34,913 nt of DNA from Gracilibacter sp. (GTDB taxonomy: Bacteria > Bacillota > Desulfitobacteriia > Desulfitobacteriales > Syntrophobotulaceae): the NCBI GenBank assembly GCA_024637055.1, contig JAGXFZ010000122.1, positions 1 through 34,913 on the forward strand, read 5' to 3'. The position numbers and the translations under genes are program-made. Below are positions 1 through 6,497 of the stretch, one piece after another (position 1 is the stretch's first letter; the number at the start of each line of letters is the position of its first letter). A model generated the notes under the pieces. It saw nothing but the letters and a program-made list of their open reading frames with translations. It ran no database searches and had not been told where the DNA came from.

Positions 1-219
1 AGGATAGCAAACATACTATCCTCTAAAATATCTTTTAAATTTATTATTTCACCGATTTATTGGTATAGATAAAAGAGTTTTAGTAATTGTCAGAGAAGTC
101 TTAGAAAAAAAGTGACTTTTTCAGTGGTCTCCCCTGTCCCCTTGTCTGTCTGACGACAAAGATAATTAAATATGATATTATTATTCTTGGTGTCTAATTA
201 AAAGGTAGGAAGTGATTTT

Positions 220-1389
220 TTGTCCAGCGGTAATGTTCACAGAATTGAGATGGATGGCAAAGAGATAATACTAATAGGGACAGCCCATGTTTCTAAGCAG
301 AGTGCCGAAGAAGTTAAGGAAATAATTCAACAGGAAAAACCAGATACTGTTTGTATAGAATTATGTGAATCTCGTTATCAATCCATCTCTGATGAACAAA
401 GGTGGAAAAATACTGATATTATTAAAATTATTAAAGAGGGAAAAGCCCTCATGCTTCTTATCAACTTGATACTTTCTTCGTATCAAAAAAGATTGGCTAA
501 GCAATTCGGTATTAAACCCGGGCAAGAGATGATTCAGGGGATAGAATCAGCTAAGGAGATTGGAGCAACTCTTTGTCTGGCAGATCGCGATATTCAAATC
601 ACTATGAAACGCTTATGGCGAGGCTTGGGTCTATGGGGAAAAGTGAAACTTTTTTTCCAACTTCTTATGAGCTTCGTTGTTAATGAAGATATTACTGAGG
701 AAGAACTAGAGAAGATGAAAAGTGAGGATATGTTGACTGCCTCACTCAATGAATTAGCAAAATCTTTTCCTCTTTTTAAGGCGATTATTATTGATGAAAG
801 AGATAAATATCTTGCTCAGAAGATTAAAAATGCTCCGGGTCAAAAGGTAGTTGCTATCTTAGGAGCAGGACATATTCCTGGAATCAAGCAAGAATTAAAT
901 AATGAACATGATCTAGAACAGCTAGCCATAATAACACCTCCTTCTAAGATTACGAAAATTATTGGGTGGAGTATCCCAGTAATCCTCTTGGGTATTATTA
1001 TTTCTACCCTATCTGTTGATAAAGCTACAGGGATTGATCAAATTGTTAGTTGGATATTATGGAATGGTTCTTTATCTGCTTTAGGAACGATGCTTGCCTT
1101 CGGACATCCAGTTTCTATTCTTGTAGCCTTTCTGGTTTCCCCTATAAGCTCTTTAAGTCCTCTGCTAGCTGCAGGTTGGTTCGCTGGCCTGACTGAAGCT
1201 TTTATAAGAAAGCCTAATGTTCAAGACTTTGAGAATATATCAGAGGATGTACACTCACTGAAAGGATTTTGGAGGAATAAAGTAACACATATTCTTTTAG
1301 TAGTAGCTTTCGCCAATTTAGGTAGTAGCGCCGGAGCGATGATCGGTGGAGTTGATGTAATCAGACAATTTCTTAATACCTTCTTCTAA
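220..1389 (+). CDS. TraB/PrgY-family membrane protein
   Basis: A 389-residue protein that starts with TTG behind an AGGTAGGAAG ribosome-binding site. The N-terminal half carries the TraB/PrgY signature: a 'GTAHVS' motif near residues 20-25, 'CIELCESRY' near 46-54, and a later 'AILGAGHIPGI' segment near 213-223. From about residue 245 the protein turns into several hydrophobic segments, so it should sit in the cytoplasmic membrane with the TraB domain in front. The family is named after the enterococcal pheromone-shutdown protein. It is related to the TIKI/EreA-type metalloprotease-like fold, but the substrate in free-living Clostridia is unknown. It has its own terminator, so it is probably monocistronic. 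The family call is firm and the function is not. Confidence 0.85.
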   Translation: MSSGNVHRIEMDGKEIILIGTAHVSKQSAEEVKEIIQQEKPDTVCIELCESRYQSISDEQRWKNTDIIKIIKEGKALMLLINLILSSYQKRLAKQFGIKPGQEMIQGIESAKEIGATLCLADRDIQITMKRLWRGLGLWGKVKLFFQLLMSFVVNEDITEEELEKMKSEDMLTASLNELAKSFPLFKAIIIDERDKYLAQKIKNAPGQKVVAILGAGHIPGIKQELNNEHDLEQLAIITPPSKITKIIGWSIPVILLGIIISTLSVDKATGIDQIVSWILWNGSLSALGTMLAFGHPVSILVAFLVSPISSLSPLLAAGWFAGLTEAFIRKPNVQDFENISEDVHSLKGFWRNKVTHILLVVAFANLGSSAGAMIGGVDVIRQFLNTFF

Positions 1390-1420
1390 TAAGTTCAGTA
1401 AGAGCTAGGTGATAAATGCA

Positions 1421-1454
1421 AACTGACAACTGATCTTTAGATTGTCAGTTTTTT
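1421..1454 (+). terminator. Rho-independent terminator after the TraB-family gene
   Basis: AACTGACAA (1421-1429) pairs perfectly with TTGTCAGTT (1442-1450), with a 12-base loop and a run of T directly after the stem. It lies 32 bases past the TAA of the TraB-family gene. Confidence 0.8.
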
Positions 1455-1522
1455 CATATACAAGATAGTATTTAATTTAAATAGCAATTTGCTTATGGGT
1501 TGTATTCTTTAGGAGGTTTATT

Positions 1523-2323
1523 ATGGAATCTTTAGAAAAAATACTTATTGAAGTTAAGAACTGGGTTCGAGAAGTAGGGCGAATGCAAAAGCAGAATCTT
1601 AGGAAAGAAAATATGATCATTAATACCAAGTCCTCGGAAATAGATTTGGTTACAGAAATTGATGAACTATCAGAAGAATTCTTTGTTAATGCTATTAGAA
1701 ACAAATACCCCAAGCATAGTATTCTTTCCGAGGAATCTGGTGAACATAAAACCCTAAATTCAGAATATCTGTGGATTATAGATCCTATTGATGGTACCAC
1801 TAACTATGCTCAGGGCTTACCTATATTTTCCATTTCTATAGCACTTCAATATCAAAAAGAAACAATACTTGGCGTAGTCTATGTACCCATGCTTGATCTA
1901 CTTTTTGAAGCAATCAAAGGACAAAAGGCGTTTCTTAATGGAAAGCAAATTTCAGTTGGGACTAAGAATAATCTTAAGCAATGTCTACTTGCAACAGGTT
2001 TCCCTTATGACCAGCATAGCAATAATGATAATAATGTGAACTACTTTTCCTATTTCGTACCTAGGGCAAGGGGATTAAGGCGTTTAGGGTCAGCTGCCTA
2101 CGATCTAGCCAATATTGCAGCAGGTGTTCTTGATGGCTACTGGGAACTGAACCTGAGTATCTGGGATGTCGCTGCTGGGATTCTTTTAGTTGAAGAAGCG
2201 GGTGGGAAGGTTATTATGCTGGAGGATAAAAGAGGAGTATCTTTGATAGCTGGAAATACAATTATCTCTGATCAAGTCCACCAGGCTATCAGATATCTTG
2301 ATGAGAAACCTATTCTTAAGTAG
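1523..2323 (+). CDS. Inositol monophosphatase-family phosphatase (SuhB-like)
   Basis: A 266-residue member of the Mg2+-dependent inositol monophosphatase superfamily. The metal and phosphate ligands are all visible: 'EESG' at 70-73, 'DPIDGTTN' at 87-94, and 'WDVAAG' at 214-219 with Asp215. 'DLVTEID' at 41-47 precedes them, as is normal for the family. Such proteins hydrolyse small phosphomonoesters (inositol-1-phosphate, sugar bisphosphates, PAP), and the sequence alone does not settle the substrate. The ATG is preceded by a perfect AGGAGG. It is followed after 23 bases by the rhodanese gene, so the two are probably co-transcribed. Confidence 0.92.
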   Translation: MESLEKILIEVKNWVREVGRMQKQNLRKENMIINTKSSEIDLVTEIDELSEEFFVNAIRNKYPKHSILSEESGEHKTLNSEYLWIIDPIDGTTNYAQGLPIFSISIALQYQKETILGVVYVPMLDLLFEAIKGQKAFLNGKQISVGTKNNLKQCLLATGFPYDQHSNNDNNVNYFSYFVPRARGLRRLGSAAYDLANIAAGVLDGYWELNLSIWDVAAGILLVEEAGGKVIMLEDKRGVSLIAGNTIISDQVHQAIRYLDEKPILK

Positions 2324-2346
2324 AAAATAGGGAGGGGGAGTCAAAA

Positions 2347-2727
2347 TTGACGGTTATAGTGGTGGTCGGCATAGTTGTAGGCATCGGGTATTTCATTATA
2401 AAAGCTTACGATAGCGGACCAAGTGATCAGGATCCTACTGGATATATAACCGTAACACAGAAACAGGCCATGGAAAGGCTTCATAAAGAAAAGGATAGTA
2501 TAATTCTAGATGTTAGAACTCCTAAAGAATGCGTTGGAGACCAACTACCAAAGAGTATACAAATACCTTTTGATGACCTGGAGACTGAAGCAAAAAAGAA
2601 GTTACCTGATAAAGGTTCTCCTATTTTTGTCTACTGTGACGGAGGAGTTAGAAGTAGAGCAGGATCCAAAAAGCTTGTGTTTTTGGGATACAACAAAGTT
2701 TACAATATTGTTGACATCAATGAATAG
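2347..2727 (+). CDS. Membrane-anchored rhodanese-domain protein
   Basis: A 126-residue protein beginning with TTG behind a GGAGGGGG ribosome-binding site. Residues 2-19 form one hydrophobic anchor, followed by a single rhodanese domain (about 32-124). 'ILDVRTPKE' at 53-61 is the usual first motif, and the active-site loop is 'CDGGVRSR' with the persulfide-forming Cys97. Rhodaneses carry sulfane sulfur on this cysteine. The protein stops at 'VDINE' without the customary C-terminal Gly-Gly-hydrophobic-Trp tail, so it is slightly short but probably functional. It sits last in a two-gene operon with the phosphatase and converges on a probable selenoprotein gene, sharing a terminator with it. Confidence 0.88.
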   Translation: MTVIVVVGIVVGIGYFIIKAYDSGPSDQDPTGYITVTQKQAMERLHKEKDSIILDVRTPKECVGDQLPKSIQIPFDDLETEAKKKLPDKGSPIFVYCDGGVRSRAGSKKLVFLGYNKVYNIVDINE

Positions 2728-2736
2728 TTGAATCAG

Positions 2737-2757
2737 AAAAAGCCCTTACGGGCTTTT
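2737..2757. terminator. Bidirectional terminator shared by rhodanese (+) and selenoprotein (-) genes
   Basis: GCCC (2742-2745) and GGGC (2750-2753) close a four-base loop. The stem is flanked by an A-run on the left and a T-run on the right, so it works in both directions. It starts 10 bases after the rhodanese stop codon, and its other edge coincides with the TGA that ends the minus-strand selenoprotein frame. Confidence 0.8.
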
Positions 2758-3044
2758 CATGTGCTAATTCCATTAACACGAAATGTTGGTCCAAATAGGG
2801 GTATATTAGATTTTAAATCTATTTCGATTTTATCTGAGACTATTAAGAACTTGTGAATATAGACAGTAATTCCTTCGTGCTCATACCTATTGTAATCTTG
2901 CTCACTTTCAGTCTTTGAACTTGCCTCTGACCAGAGACGTTTATAAGTTCCAGCTCAACTACCGCAAGCTAAATAGCTTATAGTGAAGATACTTCCCTTT
3001 TGTTGGATAATACTTTTTGCTTTTTCTGTGATGATGATTTCCAA
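2757..3044 (-). CDS. HesB/IscA-like selenoprotein (in-frame TGA read as selenocysteine)
   Basis: Read on the minus strand from TTG at 3044, this frame gives 95 residues with one internal TGA at codon 30 (2955-2957). Seen directly: an AGGAGGTGA ribosome-binding site (3051-3059) six bases before the start; a HesB-like N-terminus (start, EIIITEKAKSII); the motif Ala-Cys-Gly-Ser-Sec-Ala-Gly-Thr-Tyr at 26-34, where IscA/HesB proteins have Gly-Gly-Cys-Ser-Gly; and a C-terminal half that follows the HesB pattern 'HEGITVYIHK' (56-65) to 'IEIDL' (73-77) to 'FGPTFRVNG' (84-92). The distal Cys-x-Cys pair of true IscA is missing. A SECIS-like hairpin follows the TGA. HesB-like selenoproteins are a described family, often with Cys in place of Sec. 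The likely role is thiol/selenol redox chemistry or metal binding, not proven. The alternative is a pseudogene, but the intact frame on both sides, promoter, ribosome-binding site and terminator argue against it. Confidence 0.85.
2917..2957 (-). promoter_or_regulatory. Bacterial SECIS-like element following the Sec codon
   Basis: On the minus strand, the TGA at 2955-2957 is followed by GAACTT (2945-2950), CTCT (2933-2936), the tetraloop GGUC (2929-2932), AGAG (2925-2928) and AAGTTC (2917-2922). The outer six and inner four base pairs are perfect, with an asymmetric internal loop between. The apical loop begins 22 bases after the UGA, inside the window usual for bacterial SelB-dependent insertion. 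The loop GGUC recalls the GGUCU loop of E. coli fdhF. No folding program was run. Confidence 0.72.
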
Positions 3045-3060
3045 CTATTTTCACCTCCTG

Positions 3061-3077
3061 ATACCCCTGTCGGGTAT
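3061..3077 (-). promoter_or_regulatory. CsoR/CstR-like operator
   Basis: ATACCC (3061-3066) and GGGTAT (3072-3077) form a perfect six-base inverted repeat around a five-base centre. This matches the look of operators bound by the CsoR/CstR/FrmR (DUF156) repressor family. It lies between the -10 box and the ribosome-binding site of the selenoprotein gene, a position where a bound repressor would block transcription. The family assignment is by pattern only, and no such regulator is encoded in this window. Confidence 0.55.
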
Positions 3078-3083
3078 ATATCT

Positions 3084-3112
3084 ATTATACTATTTATATC
3101 GTTTATATTCAA
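3084..3112 (-). promoter_or_regulatory. Sigma-A-type promoter of the selenoprotein gene
   Basis: On the minus strand TTGAAT (3107-3112) is followed after exactly 17 bases by TATAAT (3084-3089). Transcription would start within or next to the ATACCC...GGGTAT operator. Confidence 0.75.
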
Positions 3113-3160
3113 TAATGTGACTATATTTATAGCTTTAGTTTGTAAATAACTTATGCTATA

Positions 3161-4687
3161 TTATGTTTCTTCTTTGTTTGTATAAGGTAGTTTATGGAGA
3201 GCAGGGCCAGTAATTATCTCACCTTCAAAGGTGAACCTTGAACCATGACAAGGACAGTCCCAGGACTTTTCGGCTGAGTTCCACTGTAGTTCACATCCCA
3301 TATGTGTACAAGTAGTATCTACTAGATGAAGTTTGCCATGAATATCTCTATAAGCACCTAAACGCTCGCCATCGATACTTATTATCTGGCCTTCTCCTGG
3401 CTGGAGCTCTATCTGGTCTGGAACTGGTAAAATTTTGCCTGTAATCAAATGTTTAGCAACATCGAGGTTTTCAACGACGAAATTTTTGGCTGAGGCTGAT
3501 GGAGTGACACGAGAAGGATTATAGACATCTTCCCAAGGACTCTTACCGTGCATTAGTATGTCTCTAAAAATCATAGCAGCAACTGTACTGTTCGTCATTC
3601 CCCATTTATAAAATCCTGTAGCGACTAAGAGGTCGGGAGTATCAGAAGTTAAATTTCCGATATAAGGTACTTCATCCATAGTTGTATAATCCTGAGTAGA
3701 CCAGCGATACGGTATGTCCTCTACCGTAAAGACTTGCTCAGCAAAGTCTCTAAGTTTCTGGTAATGATTTATCATATCCTCTCCCTGACCGGTCTTATGA
3801 TGTTCACCGCCAACTAGAACCAATTCTTCATCCCCATTATACTGAGCTCGGAGGGATCGAGTTGGAGTTTCAGCGGTTATATACATTCCGCTTGGAAACT
3901 TCTCGCTTATCTTGGTTGCTAGAATGTATGATCTTTCTGGATATATTCTTGAAAAATAAAGACCATGAGCTTCATAAAAAGGATAGTGGGAAGCGATTAT
4001 AATCTTTGAAGCAACAATTTTTTTCCCCAGGTCGGTTATTACAGTACAAGGTTTATCTTGAATAATATCCATAGCTCTGGTGTTCTCAAAAATATAACCC
4101 CCACTGCCTATCACTTCTTGAGCTAGCGCCAAGAGGTATTTACGAGGATGGAACTGTGCTTGGTTTTCAAAGCACATTGCACCTTTAATTTTGATAGGCA
4201 ATGGAATTTCTGATAAAAAAGCTGCTTTAATTCCAAGATTAGAAGCAGTTTTCACTTCATTCTTAATTTTGGCAATGTATTCTTCTTGTTGGGTATAAAC
4301 ATAGGCATTTTGGTTGCTAAAATCACAGTCGATTTTTAATTCTTTGATGATCCTCGTGACTTCACGAACAGCAGTCTCATTGGCTTGCGCATATTGTTTT
4401 GCTTTGTCTTGACCCATTTGTTTTTGTATTCTGCCATAGATAAGGCTATGTTGGGAGGTTATTTTAGCGGTGGTATGTCCTGTGGTGCCTTGGATGATCC
4501 GGTCTGCTTCTATTACTGCGACCTTAAACCCCTTTTGTGTCAATAGGTAAGCAGAGGTTATTCCCACCATACCTCCCCCGATAATTGCTATATCTACATT
4601 AATATCATCAGTCAACGATGGATAAGAGGTTTCAGAAGTTGAAGCGATCCAATATGATTTAGGCAGTTCAATAAATTGATCAAGCAT
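3161..4687 (-). CDS. FAD-dependent oxidoreductase with C-terminal Rieske domain
   Basis: A 508-residue fusion. The N-terminus has the dinucleotide-binding motif 'IIGGGMVGITSAYLL' (about 35-49) and an overall D-amino-acid-oxidase-like fold. The C-terminus carries a Rieske [2Fe-2S] site with Cys460/His462 and Cys478/His481, plus Cys465 and Cys480 in the places of the disulfide pair. The architecture matches the Bacillus YhfW type. It probably oxidises a small amine or amino-acid-like substrate and passes electrons through the iron-sulfur centre, but substrate and acceptor are unknown. The ATG follows a TAAGGAGA ribosome-binding site. No terminator was found between it and the selenoprotein gene downstream on the same strand, so read-through is possible. 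Confidence 0.9.
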   Translation of the reverse strand: MLDQFIELPKSYWIASTSETSYPSLTDDINVDIAIIGGGMVGITSAYLLTQKGFKVAVIEADRIIQGTTGHTTAKITSQHSLIYGRIQKQMGQDKAKQYAQANETAVREVTRIIKELKIDCDFSNQNAYVYTQQEEYIAKIKNEVKTASNLGIKAAFLSEIPLPIKIKGAMCFENQAQFHPRKYLLALAQEVIGSGGYIFENTRAMDIIQDKPCTVITDLGKKIVASKIIIASHYPFYEAHGLYFSRIYPERSYILATKISEKFPSGMYITAETPTRSLRAQYNGDEELVLVGGEHHKTGQGEDMINHYQKLRDFAEQVFTVEDIPYRWSTQDYTTMDEVPYIGNLTSDTPDLLVATGFYKWGMTNSTVAAMIFRDILMHGKSPWEDVYNPSRVTPSASAKNFVVENLDVAKHLITGKILPVPDQIELQPGEGQIISIDGERLGAYRDIHGKLHLVDTTCTHMGCELQWNSAEKSWDCPCHGSRFTFEGEIITGPALHKLPYTNKEET

Positions 4688-4739
4688 ATCTTGGTCTCCT
4701 TACCTTATATTTATTAGTGATAAATTCATAAAAATCCAT

Positions 4740-4768
4740 AGTATATTTTTCGCGGTGGATTACGAAAA
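4740..4768 (-). promoter_or_regulatory. Candidate promoter of the flavin-Rieske gene, overlapped by an inverted repeat
   Basis: On the minus strand TTTTCG (4763-4768) and TATACT (4740-4745) are 17 bases apart. An imperfect inverted repeat (ATATTTTTCG at 4743-4752 and CGAAAATAT at 4763-4771, one-base bulge) spans the promoter and could be an operator. The -35 box is poor. Confidence 0.35.
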
Positions 4769-4828
4769 TATCCTACAATTCCAAATATAACCTTAAAAAA
4801 GGAGAATAATAATTGATGGCGAAGTGTA

Positions 4829-5011
4829 GTGGTGAGAAAGAATGGATTCAATAGATTGGCGGGTTTTCAACAAGAATATAGAGATTATCTTGATTTGGCA
4901 AAATTATTGCAGTTTATCCCTATTATTGGTGCCGCTTTTGGGGCCTATGCCAACTATAAGCTATTAGATGAACTTGGTGAGACTGCTATGAACTGCGCAT
5001 ACTTGAAGTAA
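4829..5011 (+). pseudogene. Remnant of an EcsC-family protein (C-terminal end only)
   Basis: The 60-residue frame ends in 'LQFIPIIGAAFGAYANYKLLDELGETAM', the typical C-terminus of EcsC-family proteins, which are usually well over 200 residues long. The best ribosome-binding site here (GGAGAATAA at 4801-4809) points to TTG 4813 or ATG 4816, which open a different frame that stops after a dozen codons. The in-frame GTG at 4829 lacks a proper site. I infer an internal deletion that joined the gene's original start region to its last 50 or so codons out of frame. A functional mini-protein cannot be fully excluded. Confidence 0.65.
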
Positions 5012-5054
5012 AGATTGAATTGTTAATGTATTAATGGTATAAGAGAGGAATTAT

Positions 5055-5798
5055 ATGCTGTTTGAGGAGAAAGTTGTTATTGTTACTGGAGGAGGTCAAG
5101 GGATAGGCGAGGCTATAGCCAAAGATTATTCCTCCGAAGGAGCAAGGATTGTAATTGCTGACAAGAATGAAAAAACTGGCATGGATACCGTTGAAGATCT
5201 ACGCAAAAACGGAGGAGAAGCAATCTTCTGTCTAACCGATTTAACGAAACCTATGGATATCTCCAATATGATAACTACTACCAAAAAAGAATTTGGCCGA
5301 ATAGATGTCTTAGTAAATAATGCAGGAATCTCAAAATGGAAATCTCTATATGAACTAGAGGTTGAAGAATGGGATAGTATCCTTAATACTAATCTCAGGA
5401 GTGTATTTCTGTGTTCACGAGAAGCTGCTAAAGTTATGAGGTACAATGGAGGGGGCTCGATAGTCAATATCTCATCAACTAGAGCATTGATGTCGGAACC
5501 AGACTCTGAGTCTTATGCTGCATCTAAAGGGGGGATAATAGCTCTTACTCATGCTTTATCTAATTCATTAGCAGGGGATAATATACGGGTTAACTGTATT
5601 AGCCCGGGATGGATAGAAACTGGTTCGTTTAATAAAATAACTGATACGGAACATTTGCAACACCCTGCAGGCAGGGTAGGTAGACCTGATGATGTTGCTA
5701 AAGCATGTTTGTACCTGAGTAGAAGTGATAATGACTTTATGACAGGAACCAATTTAATAATTGATGGTGGTATGACTCGAAAAATGATTTATGAATAA
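5055..5798 (+). CDS. Short-chain dehydrogenase/reductase (SDR, FabG-like)
   Basis: A 247-residue classical SDR. It has the cofactor motif TGGGQGIG at 11-18, the acidic residue Asp36 after the second strand (suggesting NAD(H) preference), 'NNAG' at 88-91, and a catalytic Ser141, Tyr154 and Lys158 in the 'YAASK' motif. 'SPGWIETGSF' at 183-192 and a C-terminal 'IIDGGM' complete the family pattern. The substrate is unknown. The ATG follows AGAGAGGAAT. It is followed after 86 bases by a tautomerase gene on the same strand, which hints at a shared small-molecule pathway, but the spacing makes tight coupling uncertain. Confidence 0.9.
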   Translation: MLFEEKVVIVTGGGQGIGEAIAKDYSSEGARIVIADKNEKTGMDTVEDLRKNGGEAIFCLTDLTKPMDISNMITTTKKEFGRIDVLVNNAGISKWKSLYELEVEEWDSILNTNLRSVFLCSREAAKVMRYNGGGSIVNISSTRALMSEPDSESYAASKGGIIALTHALSNSLAGDNIRVNCISPGWIETGSFNKITDTEHLQHPAGRVGRPDDVAKACLYLSRSDNDFMTGTNLIIDGGMTRKMIYE

Positions 5799-5884
5799 CT
5801 ATCGAGAAATTGAGTAAAGCCATATATCAATTCGGTACAATAAGTTAATGAATATTTTTAGTAAAATTAGGAAGGGTGTAAATT

Positions 5885-6121
5885 ATGCCACATATTATAG
5901 TTAAACTTTGGCCTGGAAGAAGCGAAGAAGATAAAAAGGCGTTATCCGAGAAGATGGTTGAGGCTATGAAAGAGACAATGTCAATAGAAGATAAGAGTAT
6001 CTCCATCGCCTTTGAAGAAGTCCCCAAAGAGAATTGGACAGAGGAAGTATATAAACCCGATATTCTGGCCAAGGAAAATCTGTTGTATAAGAAGCCTGGT
6101 TATAAACCGGCAAATACCTAA
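5885..6121 (+). CDS. Tautomerase family protein (PptA/YdcE-like)
   Basis: A 78-residue protein beginning Met-Pro-His-Ile. After removal of Met, the N-terminal Pro is the catalytic base of the 4-oxalocrotonate tautomerase superfamily. Length and the segments 'SIEDKSISIAFEEVPKENW' and C-terminal 'LLYKKPGY' follow the E. coli PptA (YdcE) pattern closely, including the Lys-Lys-Pro-Gly-Tyr end. Such enzymes interconvert keto and enol forms of small acids, and the natural substrate is unknown. A ribosome-binding site AGGAAGGGTG precedes the ATG. Its neighbour is an SDR oxidoreductase. Confidence 0.88.
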   Translation: MPHIIVKLWPGRSEEDKKALSEKMVEAMKETMSIEDKSISIAFEEVPKENWTEEVYKPDILAKENLLYKKPGYKPANT

Positions 6122-6497
6122 TTTATTCTTTGAACTGCTTTCAGATCCGCAGTATTATCGGGGGTTAAGAATTGAATAGTAAACATTTAAAGAGAACCGT
6201 TAAGACAGTAATGGCTGTAATTCTAATATTGTTTTTATAGATACAAATGGCCTAAAAGTTTTTAAAAGAAAAATATATAATACTACTAACCTACTTATAC
6301 TAGATTACGAGTGGGAGTATGCTTACCGCTTGAAATGAGATTCTAATGCAGTATTTTTTGTGATCGGTTGGTGAGTTTTGAGACTTTTCAAATTATTTTA
6401 TCTGTGACAAGAATTATGTTATGATACTATAAGCGGAAATATGTCTGAATTACTATTTATTTGCGTATTTTACATAAATGATTTCGGGGGATAGCAG
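6122..6497. other. Gene-free stretch upstream of the Na/Pi transporter
   Basis: An AT-rich spacer with no convincing gene, RNA or terminator. A 22-codon frame (6172-6240, TTG start) encodes one hydrophobic stretch but lacks good support. The right end should hold the promoter of the transporter. TACTAT near 6425 is a possible -10 box, without a clear -35 partner. Confidence 0.5.

Noticed and set aside
1-22. Hairpin AGGATAG...CTATCCT at the window edge
   Set aside because: It may be the terminator of a gene outside the window, but there is no T-run and the context is missing.
2510-2731. A 73-codon plus-strand frame overlapping the rhodanese gene
   Set aside because: It is an alternative frame within the rhodanese coding region with no family features.
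6172-6240. A 22-codon frame encoding a hydrophobic peptide
   Set aside because: TTG start, weak ribosome-binding site and no homology visible. I could not support it as a gene.
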